DNA from: Mycobacterium scrofulaceum
GTDB taxonomy: Bacteria; Actinomycetota; Actinomycetes; Mycobacteriales; Mycobacteriaceae
Direction of reading: 5' to 3'
Assembly: GCF_001667885.1 (NCBI RefSeq)
Contig: NZ_LZJW01000104.1
Coordinates: 1 to 44,302, forward strand
DNA: 44,302 nucleotides
The position numbers and the translations under genes were made by a program. Positions 7,866 through 17,078 of the stretch are shown in pieces. Numbering within the stretch: the stretch's first letter is position 1; every line of letters starts with the position of its first letter. Under the pieces are notes generated by a model, which was not told the DNA's origin, did not search any database, and saw only the letters and a list, made by a program, of their open reading frames with translations.

Positions 7866-9790
7866 CGCAGGGTAAAGTCCTGCTCGATCGGCGCCCGGTG
7901 CTGATGCCAGACGTCGACCAGTCGGTACGGGGTGGCCACCACTACCCGGCCCGAGCCGGACCGGTAGTAGGTGTGGGCGTTGGGTGTGTGGCACCATACC
8001 GTGCCGAGCATCGCCTCATCGATCGCGGCAACGTAATCCTCGTAGGCCTGCTGGGTGACCTCGATCGTGGTGGCGCCGCGCAGCGCCATCAACTGCAAGC
8101 ATTCGACGATGTAGTGCGCGAGCACCTCCATAGAGAAGTTGGCTCCCGCACCGTGTCCAGGGCTGTAGTTGGGTGCCGACATGATGAACAGGTTGGGAAA
8201 GCTGGGCACCGTGCCACCACGGTACGCACGGGGGTTGTCACCCCATTCGTCAGCCAGCCTCTTGCCGCCGCGTCCGCGTATGTCCACGGTGGACAAGAAG
8301 TCCAGGTAGTAGCCGGTCGCGTAGATGATGACATCGAGGTCGATCTGCCGGCCGTCTTGAGTGACAATGCCTTTCGGGTTGACCTCGGCCGGCTCGCTGG
8401 CCTCCACGTCGACATGGTCGCGAGTCAGCGCCGCATAGTAGCCGCCCGGGTCGCGGATGATCCGCTTGCCGTAGGGGGCGAAGTCCGGGGTGACCTTCTT
8501 GGCCAGCTCGGTGTCTTTCCCGAAGGTGTCCTCGATGTAGCGCAGGCACATCTGCAAAAGGACGTCATTGGCCGGCGAAATCGACAGGTGGTCTTTGTTC
8601 CAGTCCGGGTCTTGCAGGATGATCGGGTAGTTGTTGTCCGCGGTGGCCCAATAAGACTTGAGTCGGTGCCACTTCGCGTAGTAGGGCAGGTGCCGTCCCA
8701 GGTAACGCCGGAACGGGGGCACCTCATCGGTCAGCCGCTTACGCGGCGCCACCCAGTGTGGCTGCCGCTGGAACACCGTCAGGTGCTCGACCTGGTCGAC
8801 ACACGCGTCGACGATCTGGACGGCGGTGCAGCCCGCCCCGATCACGGCCACCTTCTTGCCGGTGAGATCGAGTGAAGAATCCCACAGCGCCGAATGAATG
8901 CTGGTGCCCGCGAAGGTGTCTCGACCCTTGATATCCGGCCAGCGCGGCCGGTTGAGGTAGCCCGCCGCGGCGACCACGACGCTGGCGTAGCTGATCGTGC
9001 GGCGGCCCTGGGCATCGACCGCATGGAGTTGCCATTGGTTACGTTCGTCGTCCCACCACAGCGCCTCGATCTCGGTGCCGAACCGAATGTGGTCGCGCAG
9101 CTTGTGTTTATCGGCCAGCGTCACCAAATAGTTCTGATATTCCCCACCCTGCGGGTAGTAGCTGCTCCAGTCCGGGTTCACCTCCCACGACAGCGAGTAG
9201 TACGCCGACGGCGTATCCACACCTATGCCGGGGTACGTGGTGGTCAGCCAGGTGCCGCCGACCTCGTCATTGCGGTCGAAGATCTCAAACGCGACTCCCT
9301 CAGCGGCGGCGGCCAGCGCGACGCTGATTCCGGCCAGACCGGCACCGATGATGGCGATGGTGATCGTCTCGGGGATCGGCACAGTCCGCGGCAAGGTTGG
9401 CTGTGACTGCTGGAAGCCGCCCTGTTCGAGCAACAGGTCCACCTGCTCGTCGTCGACCGGCGACCCCAGCGCTACAGGTAGCAGCCGGGCGAAGAAGTCC
9501 CGGTCCACGGGGGCTGTCGCGTCGGCGCACCGTGGCCGTCCCAGCGCGTCGACGAGGGCCTCCACCAGCGATTCGGCCGTGTCGGGGTCTGTGACGCCGG
9601 CCTGCTCGGGCGGGTCGGCAACATAGGAGATCTTGGGCGCGTAGGTGTCGATCACCGATACGTCGCCGGTAAGCTGCGCCAGCACCGCCAGCAGAACAGC
9701 CGGGTCAGCCTGACGCAGGTTGGTGCGCAGCTCGTCGGGGTCAGGAGCGGCCGGTCCGGTGGGCGACGTCGATTCGGTAGCGGCGGTCAT
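7862..9790 (-). CDS. Baeyer-Villiger flavin monooxygenase with HAPMO-like N-terminal extension
   Basis: A 642-aa protein from the ATG at 9790; an earlier in-frame ATG would add 12 residues. The FAD site GAGLAG is at 149-154, the Baeyer-Villiger fingerprint FxGxxxHxxxW is present intact as FAGTSIHSALW (293-303), and the NADPH site GAGCTA is at 318-323. About 140 extra residues precede the FAD site, as in 4-hydroxyacetophenone-type monooxygenases and unlike the roughly 490-residue EthA type. The enzyme inserts oxygen next to a ketone to form an ester or lactone. In this setting a steroid or terpenoid ketone is plausible, and the resulting ester could go to one of the HSL esterases. The gene is divergent from the FadD gene. 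Confidence 0.9.
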   Translation of the reverse strand: MTAATESTSPTGPAAPDPDELRTNLRQADPAVLLAVLAQLTGDVSVIDTYAPKISYVADPPEQAGVTDPDTAESLVEALVDALGRPRCADATAPVDRDFFARLLPVALGSPVDDEQVDLLLEQGGFQQSQPTLPRTVPIPETITIAIIGAGLAGISVALAAAAEGVAFEIFDRNDEVGGTWLTTTYPGIGVDTPSAYYSLSWEVNPDWSSYYPQGGEYQNYLVTLADKHKLRDHIRFGTEIEALWWDDERNQWQLHAVDAQGRRTISYASVVVAAAGYLNRPRWPDIKGRDTFAGTSIHSALWDSSLDLTGKKVAVIGAGCTAVQIVDACVDQVEHLTVFQRQPHWVAPRKRLTDEVPPFRRYLGRHLPYYAKWHRLKSYWATADNNYPIILQDPDWNKDHLSISPANDVLLQMCLRYIEDTFGKDTELAKKVTPDFAPYGKRIIRDPGGYYAALTRDHVDVEASEPAEVNPKGIVTQDGRQIDLDVIIYATGYYLDFLSTVDIRGRGGKRLADEWGDNPRAYRGGTVPSFPNLFIMSAPNYSPGHGAGANFSMEVLAHYIVECLQLMALRGATTIEVTQQAYEDYVAAIDEAMLGTVWCHTPNAHTYYRSGSGRVVVATPYRLVDVWHQHRAPIEQDFTLR

Positions 9791-9891
9791 GCCATCGAGT
9801 CTGAGGCCCACGGTCAGCCCGGGCACCGCTGTTGTCTACTCAGCGGGATGCCAGCATCACCGAAACGGCATCGGGACCTAGTGTTCGTCGC

Positions 9892-11502
9892 ATGCAACCG
9901 GCGCACCGCGACGAGCGAGTGACACTCGAACTCGACGCCACGATCGCCCAGGCGCGCAGTCAGTCGCTGGGAGATATCCCCCGCCGGTCAGCCCGCCGAC
10001 ACCCGGACAAAACCGCGATCATCGACGGTGATGTGGTGCTGACCTTCGCCGACTTCGACCAGCTGGTGGACAAAGCCGCAGCCGCGCTGCGCGACAACGG
10101 CTTTGCCCCCGGCGATCGCGTGGCGCTGCTGTCCCACAACTGCTGGCAGTTCGCGGTCTTGGCATTCGCGACCGCGCGCGCGGGGGTGGTCCTGGTGCCC
10201 ATCAATTTCATGCTCACGGCCGAGGAGATCGCCTATATCCTCGGTCATAGCCGGGTCCGTGGATTCATCGTCGAATCCGCCCTGACGGGGGTAGCCGAAG
10301 AGGCGATGCGCTTGGGCGGGGCGGACACGACAAAGGTTGCGCTGACGGCCGACGGGGCCATCCCTCCGGCCGGCTGGCACGACTTCGCTCAGTGGCTCAC
10401 GACGACCACGGCCGCACCGAACCCGCCCATCGGCGATGAGCAACTCGTGCGGCTGATGTACACCAGTGGCACCGAATCACGGCCCAAGGCCGTGATGCAC
10501 ACCAGTCGCAGCCTGATGTGGCAGTACGTCAGCACCATCGTGGCCGGCGCGATGTCGCCGGACGACGTCGAAATCCACTCACTGCCGCTCTATCACTGCG
10601 CGCAGTTGGACAACTTCTTGGCCACCGACCTCTATCTGGGAGCGACCAGCATTATCCTGCCGCGGCCGGACCCCGAATTGGTCCTGCGCACCATCGCGCG
10701 TTATGGGGTGACGAATTACTTTGCGCCACCGACGGTGTGGATTTCGCTGCTGCGTTGCCCGATCTTCGACGACGTCGACCTGTCCAGCCTGCGCAAGGGC
10801 TACTACGGCGCCTCACCGATGCCCGCCGAGGTGCTGCACGAAATACGCAGACGGTTGCCGAATCTGAGGCTGTGGAACTTTTACGGTCAAACCGAGATGG
10901 CGCCGCTGGCCTCGGCGTTGGGACCTGACGAGCAGGACGCGCACGCCGGCGCGGCCGGACGCCCAGTGGTCAACGTCGAAACCACCATCCTCGATGACCA
11001 CGACTCCCCCGTAGCCCCCGGCATCGTGGGTGAAGTCGCCCACCGCAGCCCCCATCTGATGCTCGGCTATCTGGACGACCCTGCTAAAACGGCGGAGGCC
11101 TTCCGCGGCGGCTGGTTTCATTCCGGCGACCTGGGCTACTACGACGAGCACGGACTGCTGCACGTTGTGGACCGCAAAAAAGACATGATCAAAACCGGAG
11201 GCGAGAACGTCGCCAGCCGCGAGGTCGAAGAAATTCTCTACCGCCACAACGGGATCCAGGAGGCCGCCGTATTCGGCCTGATGCATCCGGTCTGGGTGGA
11301 AGCCGTGGTCGCCGCGGTAGTACCCCGCGACGGCGTCACCCTCACCGAGGACGACGTCGTCGTGCACTGCCGGCAGCACCTCGCGGGCTTCAAGACGCCC
11401 AAACGGGTCTTCTTCGTCGATTCACTGCCGAAAAACCCCAGCGGCAAACTTCTCAAGCGGGAGTTGCGCGACGCTTTCACCCTCGAATTCACCAACCAAT
11501 GA
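9892..11502 (+). CDS. Fatty-acyl/steroid-acyl-CoA synthetase (FadD family)
   Basis: From the ATG at 9892 the protein has 536 aa; a TTG at 9832 and a GTG at 9919 are alternatives, so the start is uncertain. Adenylate-forming motifs are clear: the P-loop MYTSGTESRPKAVMHT, the A5 motif NFYGQTEMAP, GWFHSGDLGYYD, DRKKDMIKTGGENV, and the catalytic lysine in NPSGKLLKREL. It would activate a carboxylic acid with ATP and CoA. It heads a run of plus-strand genes (ADH, ALDH, crotonase, FadE pair), so its likely substrate is the acid produced by the alcohol and aldehyde dehydrogenases downstream. It resembles medium- or ring-specific FadD17/FadD19-like enzymes more than very-long-chain FAAL proteins, but chain length cannot be read from sequence. 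Confidence 0.9.
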   Translation: MQPAHRDERVTLELDATIAQARSQSLGDIPRRSARRHPDKTAIIDGDVVLTFADFDQLVDKAAAALRDNGFAPGDRVALLSHNCWQFAVLAFATARAGVVLVPINFMLTAEEIAYILGHSRVRGFIVESALTGVAEEAMRLGGADTTKVALTADGAIPPAGWHDFAQWLTTTTAAPNPPIGDEQLVRLMYTSGTESRPKAVMHTSRSLMWQYVSTIVAGAMSPDDVEIHSLPLYHCAQLDNFLATDLYLGATSIILPRPDPELVLRTIARYGVTNYFAPPTVWISLLRCPIFDDVDLSSLRKGYYGASPMPAEVLHEIRRRLPNLRLWNFYGQTEMAPLASALGPDEQDAHAGAAGRPVVNVETTILDDHDSPVAPGIVGEVAHRSPHLMLGYLDDPAKTAEAFRGGWFHSGDLGYYDEHGLLHVVDRKKDMIKTGGENVASREVEEILYRHNGIQEAAVFGLMHPVWVEAVVAAVVPRDGVTLTEDDVVVHCRQHLAGFKTPKRVFFVDSLPKNPSGKLLKRELRDAFTLEFTNQ

Positions 11503-11517
11503 AGGGACCGCTCTGTC

Positions 11518-12624
11518 GTGTTTAAAGGCCGAATCGCGCGATTCGACGAACCGGGTAAGCCGTTCGACATCGAAACGGTCAGCCTCCCGGAGGTGGGGCC
11601 CGGTCAGATCCTGATCAAGGTGAGTCGTGCCAACATCTGCGGCTCTGACCTACACGCCTGGCACGGGACGTTCGCTACCGGCGGCCTGGGAGGTCAACTT
11701 CCCACCGTGTTGGGCCATGAAATGGTAGGCGCGATCGAAGCGCTCGGCGCTGGGGTCACCATCGATTCTGATGGCGCGCCGCTGACGGTGGGCACGCGAG
11801 TGGTCTTTCCCTACTTCTTCTCGTGTCACACGTGCCGAAACTGCCTGGCGGGCAGGCGCAACGCCTGTCTGAAACTGACAATGGCCATGCTCGGCCACGC
11901 CGACGAGCCACCCTATTTCGTGGGCGGCTACGCCGATTACTTCCTGCTGCCCGCCGGGGCAGTGGTCTACACGGTCCCCGATTCGGTATCCGATGACATC
12001 GCCGCGGGCGCCAATTGCGCTCTGTCACAGGTTATGTACGGTCTGGAGCGTGTCGACCTGCAGCTCGGCGAATCGGTGGTGGTGCAGGGTGCGGGGGCAT
12101 TGGGTCTGTATGCAGTGGCGGTGGCAAAAGCGCGCGGGGCTGCCCAGGTGATCGCCATCGACGGTGTGGCCGAACGCCTAGAGCTGGCGACCGCCTTCGG
12201 CGCCGACACGGTCATCGACATCAACGACGTCGCGACGGTCAAAGACCGGACCAAGCTCGTGCGACAACTGACTGACGGCCGGGGCGCCGATGTCGTCGTC
12301 GAGGTGGTCGGCCACCCCTCGGCCATAGACGAAGGCCTCAAGATGCTCGGCCAGTTCGGCCGCTACGTGGAGATCGGAAACATCAACATTGGCAAGACCT
12401 TCGAACTCGACCCGTCCCGTTTTGTCTTCGGCAACAAGATGATGGTCGGCGTCTCGTTGTACGACCCCATCGTGTTGTCGCGGGCGCTGAAGTTTCTCGA
12501 ACAGCATCAGGCGAGGCTGCCGTTGCACCGGCTGACCGCGGCCTGCTACCCACTCGACGACATCAACGACGCCTTCGCCGCGGCCGAGAGCAAGCGCGAC
12601 ATTCGCGCGAGCATCGTGCCCTAA
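11518..12624 (+). CDS. Zinc-containing medium-chain alcohol dehydrogenase
   Basis: 368 aa from a GTG preceded by GAAGGGA, 15 bases after the FadD stop. The catalytic zinc ligands are seen in CGSDLHAWHG (Cys41) and GHE (His67-Glu68). The structural-zinc cysteines are at 103, 106, 109 and 117 (CHTCRNCLAGRRNAC). The NAD-binding Rossmann segment VVVQGAGALGLYAVAVAKA is followed by an acidic residue in VIAID, which favours NAD over NADP. It would oxidise a primary or secondary alcohol, and the adjoining aldehyde dehydrogenase suggests a primary alcohol. The C-terminal half is typical of the class. Confidence 0.92.
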   Translation: MFKGRIARFDEPGKPFDIETVSLPEVGPGQILIKVSRANICGSDLHAWHGTFATGGLGGQLPTVLGHEMVGAIEALGAGVTIDSDGAPLTVGTRVVFPYFFSCHTCRNCLAGRRNACLKLTMAMLGHADEPPYFVGGYADYFLLPAGAVVYTVPDSVSDDIAAGANCALSQVMYGLERVDLQLGESVVVQGAGALGLYAVAVAKARGAAQVIAIDGVAERLELATAFGADTVIDINDVATVKDRTKLVRQLTDGRGADVVVEVVGHPSAIDEGLKMLGQFGRYVEIGNINIGKTFELDPSRFVFGNKMMVGVSLYDPIVLSRALKFLEQHQARLPLHRLTAACYPLDDINDAFAAAESKRDIRASIVP

Positions 12625-12647
12625 CGACAGAAAGCAGACCACAACCA

Positions 12648-14066
12648 ATGCATGACTACGCAAGGAAGACATTGTTCATCGGCGGCGAGTGGATCACGCC
12701 CCCGGGCGGGGACCTCATCGAGGTGATCGACCCCTCGACAGAACAGGTCATCGGCACAGTTCCCGCAGGTACCGAAGCCGACGTCGATGCGGCGGTGTCC
12801 GCAGCACGGCGCGCCTTTGACCCGCTGATCAGCGTCGCCGAGCGCCGCCGGCGCGTCGCGGCGGTGATCACCGCCCTGGAGAAGCGGCTGCCCGACATCG
12901 CCGAGACAATCACCCGGGAAATGGGTGCGCCGGTGCGCGTCGCGCAGACCGTGCAGACCCAAGTCCCGCTGGCGGTGGCCCGCGGATTCGCTGCCGTTCT
13001 TGATGGTTTCGAGTTCGAAGAACGAGTGGGGAACTCGCTGATCCTGCGCGAACCCTACGGCGTGGTCGGCGCAATCACCCCCTGGAACTATCCGCTGTAT
13101 CAGGTGGTCGCCAAGGTGCTCCCGGCGATCGCGGCCGGTTGCACGGTGGTTCTCAAACCCAGCAATGAAGCACCGTTGTCGGTGTTCGAGTTCGTCGAGG
13201 CCCTCGAGGAGGGCGGTCTGCCCGCCGGTGTGGTGAACCTGGTTTCGGGGCGCGGTGCGCGGGTCGGCGAGCGTATCGCCGCCCATCCCGAAATCGACTT
13301 CGTCTCGTTCACCGGTTCCACGGGCGTCGGAGCCCGCGTCGGGGAGTTGGCCGGGCGGTCGGTGAAGAAGGTCGCGCTTGAACTTGGCGGCAAGTCTGCC
13401 AATGTCATCCTCGATGACGCCGACCTCGCGACCGCGGTCAAGGTCGGAGTGGGCAACGCGTTCCTCAACGGCGGCCAGACCTGCATGGCCTGGACACGGA
13501 TGCTGGTGCCCCAGTCCCGCTACGGTGAGGCCCTGGCGCTGATCGAGGCCGCCGTGTCGAAATACACCGTGGGCGATCCGCTCGACCCGGCGACCCGAAT
13601 CGGACCCTCGGCGTCGGCGGGCCAGTTCGAAACCGTGCGGGGTTTCATCGAACGCGCCCGACGCGACGGTGCGCGCCTGCTCACCGGCGGCGCCGAGCCG
13701 ATCCGGGAGGTCGGCTACTACATCGCACCCACGGTGTTCGCCGACGTCGACCCGGACTCCGAACTCGGCCAAGAAGAGGTCTTCGGTCCCGTCCTGGCGG
13801 TCATCCCGTTTGCCGACGAGACCGACGCCCTGCGTATCGCCAACGGCACCCCATACGGCCTCTCGGGCGCGGTGTGGGCCGCCGACACCGACCGCGCCAT
13901 CAGCTTTGCGCGCGCCGTGCAGACCGGTCAGCTCGACATCAACGGCGGCAAGTACAACCCGGTGGCACCGTTCGGCGGCTACAAGAAATCTGGCATCGGA
14001 CGTGAACTCGGCCGCGCCGGATTCGAAGAGTACTTGCAGACCAAGTCCCTACAGCTGCCGGCATGA
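12648..14066 (+). CDS. NAD(P)-dependent aldehyde dehydrogenase
   Basis: The 472-aa protein carries all ALDH hallmarks: Asn147 in TPWNYP, Lys170 in VVLKPSNEAP, the glycine-rich FTGSTGVG, Glu245 in LELGGKSANV and the catalytic nucleophile Cys279 in NGGQTCMA. The C-terminal EVFGPVLAVIPF and FGGYKKSGIGRE are also present. It converts an aldehyde to a carboxylic acid, sitting between the alcohol dehydrogenase and the FadD reaction in a logical sequence. It starts 23 bases after the ADH stop and overlaps the crotonase start by 4 bp (ATGA), so it belongs to the same transcript. Confidence 0.93.
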   Translation: MHDYARKTLFIGGEWITPPGGDLIEVIDPSTEQVIGTVPAGTEADVDAAVSAARRAFDPLISVAERRRRVAAVITALEKRLPDIAETITREMGAPVRVAQTVQTQVPLAVARGFAAVLDGFEFEERVGNSLILREPYGVVGAITPWNYPLYQVVAKVLPAIAAGCTVVLKPSNEAPLSVFEFVEALEEGGLPAGVVNLVSGRGARVGERIAAHPEIDFVSFTGSTGVGARVGELAGRSVKKVALELGGKSANVILDDADLATAVKVGVGNAFLNGGQTCMAWTRMLVPQSRYGEALALIEAAVSKYTVGDPLDPATRIGPSASAGQFETVRGFIERARRDGARLLTGGAEPIREVGYYIAPTVFADVDPDSELGQEEVFGPVLAVIPFADETDALRIANGTPYGLSGAVWAADTDRAISFARAVQTGQLDINGGKYNPVAPFGGYKKSGIGRELGRAGFEEYLQTKSLQLPA

Positions 14067-14839
14067 GCGGGCCTCTCGACATCGGGACCAGCGGACCCAC
14101 GCAGGAATGGACGATCGACCTGCCGCACCTCGGCAACGCGATCACCGACAAAGCGTTCATCTCCGCGTTCGAGTCCGCAGTCGATAATGCCAACGCCGAC
14201 ATCGACATTCGGGCGGTGATCCTCACCGGGCGCGGCAAGATCTTCTCCGCCGGCGGCAACGTCAAAGAGATGGCAGACCGAGACGGCATCTTCGGCCTGG
14301 ACGCTCGGGCACAACGCCACGCCTACATCGACGGCATCCAACGGATTCCGCGGGCACTGGCCCGCCTCGAGGTTCCGCTGATCGCTGCAGTCAATGGGCC
14401 GGCCATCGGCGCCGGTTGCGATCTGGCGATGATGTGCGACATCCGAGTCGCCTCTGAGCGGGCGTCCTTCGCCGAGAGCTTCGTACAGCTCGGTCTGATC
14501 CCTGGCGACGGGGGCACCTGGTTTCTGCCGCGGGCGGTCGGCTACGAGCGCGCCGCCGAGATGACCTTCACCGGCGACCGCATCGACGCTGCGACCGCCC
14601 TGCAGTGGGGCATGGTCAGCCGGGTGGTGCCCCACGACGACGTGCTCTCCCACGCGCACGCGCTGGCCGAGCGCATCGTCAAGAACCCGCCGCACGCGCT
14701 GCGGATGGCCAAGCGGTTGCTGCGGGAATCGCAGACGGCATCACTGGAGACCACGCTGGGGATGGCCGCGGCAATGCAGCCGCTGGCACACTGCGATCCC
14801 GAACATGAACGCCGTATCGCCAAGTGGAAGACGACCTGA
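14063..14839 (+). CDS. Enoyl-CoA hydratase/isomerase (crotonase) lacking both canonical catalytic Glu
   Basis: The 258-aa protein has the crotonase fold with the first oxyanion-hole segment FSAGGNVKEM and the second, GPAIGAGCDLAMMCDI. Aligned by eye to rat mitochondrial hydratase, the position of Glu144 is Asp120 and that of Glu164 is Phe140 (FAESFVQLGLIPGDGG), while Asp149 replaces the usual Ala in PGAGG. A similar Asp-for-catalysis arrangement is known in PaaG-like isomerases, so a C=C isomerase or another crotonase activity is as likely as simple hydration. It starts inside the ALDH stop and its stop overlaps the FadE start (TGATG). Confidence 0.88.
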   Translation: MSGPLDIGTSGPTQEWTIDLPHLGNAITDKAFISAFESAVDNANADIDIRAVILTGRGKIFSAGGNVKEMADRDGIFGLDARAQRHAYIDGIQRIPRALARLEVPLIAAVNGPAIGAGCDLAMMCDIRVASERASFAESFVQLGLIPGDGGTWFLPRAVGYERAAEMTFTGDRIDAATALQWGMVSRVVPHDDVLSHAHALAERIVKNPPHALRMAKRLLRESQTASLETTLGMAAAMQPLAHCDPEHERRIAKWKTT

Positions 14840-15975
14840 TGGCGCTACCCAGGTTGGTGCCCCCGGCTGCCGTGGGCCCGTCGACGCAGGCGCTACGCGC
14901 GGAGGTCCGCCAGTTTCTCGCCGACCAACGCGCCGCAGGCGCCTACACCCCATCGGTGGATGCCTGGCTCACGGGGTGGGACGAGAATTTCACTGCCGCC
15001 CTCGCGGCGCGTGGCTGGATCGGTATGACGGTCCCCGTCGAGTACGGCGGACACGGTCGCTCATTTCTCGAACGGTTCGCGGTCACCGAGGAGCTGCTGG
15101 CCGCCGGCGCGCCGGTCGCCGCGCACTGGATCGCCGACCGCCAGATCGTGCCTTCGCTGCTGAAATACGGCACCGAACTGCAGAAGTCGCAATTTCTGCC
15201 CCGGATCGTACGTGGCGACTGCTTCTTCGCCATCGGCATGAGCGAACCGGATTCCGGTTCTGATCTGGCCAGCGTGCGCACCCACGCCGTGCGCGTGGAG
15301 GGCGGTTGGTCGCTATCGGGCACAAAGCTTTGGACGTCGGGCGCCCACCGCGCCCACGCGTTCATCGTCCTTGCCCGCACTGCACCGGTGGATCCAGGCC
15401 AGCGCCATGCCGGGCTCAGCCAGTTCATCGTCGACCTACGCGGTTCGGGGGTGCAGGTCCGTCCGATCATTTCGATGAACGGAGCCCATCACTTCAACGA
15501 GGTGATCCTCGACCAGGCATTCGTGCCCGACGCCATGGTGTTCGGTGACATCGGTGCCGGCTGGACGCAGGTGACGTCCGAGTTGAGTTTCGAGCGCAGC
15601 GGACCCGAACGCTTCCTGTCCACTTTCGTTCTGCTCGCAGCGACCACCGCCGACATGGCGAGCCAGCGCATCTCGCGAGATGAGAGCCTCGGGCGCCTGG
15701 TGGCCCGGGTCGCCGCCTTGCACCAGATGTCGACCGCAGTCGCCGGAGCCCTGGAGCGCCGCGAGCCCGCTGACGTAGCCGCGGCTGTGGTCAAGGTGTT
15801 GGGCACCACCGTCGAAGGTGACATCGCCGACTTCGCCGACCGGCATGGCGGCGGTGATGCGGCATCCTCGGAACTGATAACCGCCGCGGTGGACCAACGC
15901 CCCGGCTTTACCCTGCGTGGCGGAACCAACGAGGTGTTGCGCGGTGTGATTGCCCGCGGATTGGGGATCCGTTGA
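14839..15975 (+). CDS. Acyl-CoA dehydrogenase subunit (FadE), first of an adjacent pair
   Basis: 378 aa from the ATG in the TGATG junction with the crotonase; a GTG five codons upstream is an alternative. The FAD-binding signature FFAIGMSEPDSGSDLASV and GTKLWTSGAHRAHAF are clear, as is the C-terminal GFTLRGGTNEVLRGVIARGLG. The tail lacks the usual carboxylate base motif. Two FadE genes in tandem, each close to 350-380 residues, is the hallmark of the alpha2beta2 heterotetrameric acyl-CoA dehydrogenases (ChsE type) used for steroid side chains. The stop overlaps the partner's start (TTGA). Confidence 0.9.
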   Translation: MALPRLVPPAAVGPSTQALRAEVRQFLADQRAAGAYTPSVDAWLTGWDENFTAALAARGWIGMTVPVEYGGHGRSFLERFAVTEELLAAGAPVAAHWIADRQIVPSLLKYGTELQKSQFLPRIVRGDCFFAIGMSEPDSGSDLASVRTHAVRVEGGWSLSGTKLWTSGAHRAHAFIVLARTAPVDPGQRHAGLSQFIVDLRGSGVQVRPIISMNGAHHFNEVILDQAFVPDAMVFGDIGAGWTQVTSELSFERSGPERFLSTFVLLAATTADMASQRISRDESLGRLVARVAALHQMSTAVAGALERREPADVAAAVVKVLGTTVEGDIADFADRHGGGDAASSELITAAVDQRPGFTLRGGTNEVLRGVIARGLGIR

Positions 15976-17009
15976 CAACCTCACCGATCGACGCGACCCC
16001 GGTGGACCCGGCGCTGATCGACATGATGCGCGCGGTGTTCGGCCGGTACCGCACAACGCAGTCATCCGCCGCCACTGTCGATCGTGACGCGCAGCTATGG
16101 CACCAACTTGACGAGCTCGGGCTGGTGCGCCTGACCGGCCCCGAACACACCGGTGGCAGCGGCGCCGGCTGGCATGAGGCGGCCGAGCTGCTCACCGTCG
16201 CCGTTCAGCACGGCGCGCGAATCCCGTTGGCCGAGCATGATTTATTGGCGTGCTGGCTACTGGAAGCCGGCGGATCGCCATGCGACGGCGCGCTACGGAC
16301 CGTGTGCCTGCTCGATGCCGAGGGCGCCGCGAGGGGGGTGCCCTGGGCGTCTCGCGCCCAACAGGTGGTGGTCATCTGGCAGCGGGGCGGCGAGTATCAC
16401 GCCGCCGACGTCAATATCGAGTCGCTGGATATCACGGCCGGCGCCAATGCGATTGGCGAGCCCCGGGACACCGTGGTCGCCGATCCCGCCGCCCTGCGCG
16501 GTGTTCCCCTCGAGGCGAGTGTGGTCGACCAGCTGCGGCTGAAATCGGCCTTGGTGCGCGCGGTACAGGTGTGTGCTGCGCTGGACCAGATTCTGGAGCT
16601 TTCGATCGAGCACGCGAGCTCACGCGTCCAGTTCGGTCGACCCCTTTCGCGATTTCAGGCCGTGCAGAACATGATCGCCGACATCGCCGCGCAGGCCGCC
16701 CTGGCGCGATCGGCCACCGAGGCGGCGCTGACGGCGGCGGTCACCAGCGCGTGGTCGGCGTCCAACCTCGGCTTCCTCATCGCGGTGGCACGTTCGTGCA
16801 CGGGCCACGCCGCGTCCGTGGTGGTCCGTAACGCTCACCAGGTTCATGGCGCGATCGGCACCACACGCGAGCACCGGCTGCACGAGTTCACCCGGCCTGC
16901 CTTGGTTTGGCGCGGGGAGTTCGGCTCCGTGCAGTACTGGGACGAACAGGTCACGTCGGCCGCGCTTGAGGCGGGAGCCGCCGGGCTGTGGAGCCTGATC
17001 AGCGGCTGA
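15972..17009 (+). CDS. Acyl-CoA dehydrogenase subunit (FadE), second of an adjacent pair
   Basis: 345 aa, TTG start overlapping the preceding FadE stop by four bases. The N-terminal helical domain and middle beta domain are poorly conserved, with no clear flavin-signature loop. The C-terminal domain has SSRVQFGRPLSRFQAVQNMIADIAAQ and QVHGAIGTTREHRLHEFTR, where the Glu of TREHRL sits in the segment that supplies the catalytic base in ChsE-type dimers. The partner at 14839 has the better flavin loop and this subunit the likelier base, fitting the shared-active-site model of heteromeric FadE enzymes. That division of labour is inference. Confidence 0.88.
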   Translation: MTTSPIDATPVDPALIDMMRAVFGRYRTTQSSAATVDRDAQLWHQLDELGLVRLTGPEHTGGSGAGWHEAAELLTVAVQHGARIPLAEHDLLACWLLEAGGSPCDGALRTVCLLDAEGAARGVPWASRAQQVVVIWQRGGEYHAADVNIESLDITAGANAIGEPRDTVVADPAALRGVPLEASVVDQLRLKSALVRAVQVCAALDQILELSIEHASSRVQFGRPLSRFQAVQNMIADIAAQAALARSATEAALTAAVTSAWSASNLGFLIAVARSCTGHAASVVVRNAHQVHGAIGTTREHRLHEFTRPALVWRGEFGSVQYWDEQVTSAALEAGAAGLWSLISG

Positions 17010-17078
17010 GCAAGGGCGGTGTTCCACTCAACGGGCGCCGGGGTGTTAGCCGGGCCACAGCCGGGATTGACTGTGGGC

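Noticed and set aside
9847..9872. Small dyads (GATGC/GCATC and GATGCC/GGCATC) between the BVMO and FadD genes
   Set aside because: Arms are only 5-6 bp and compete with one another; too weak to call an operator at this GC content.
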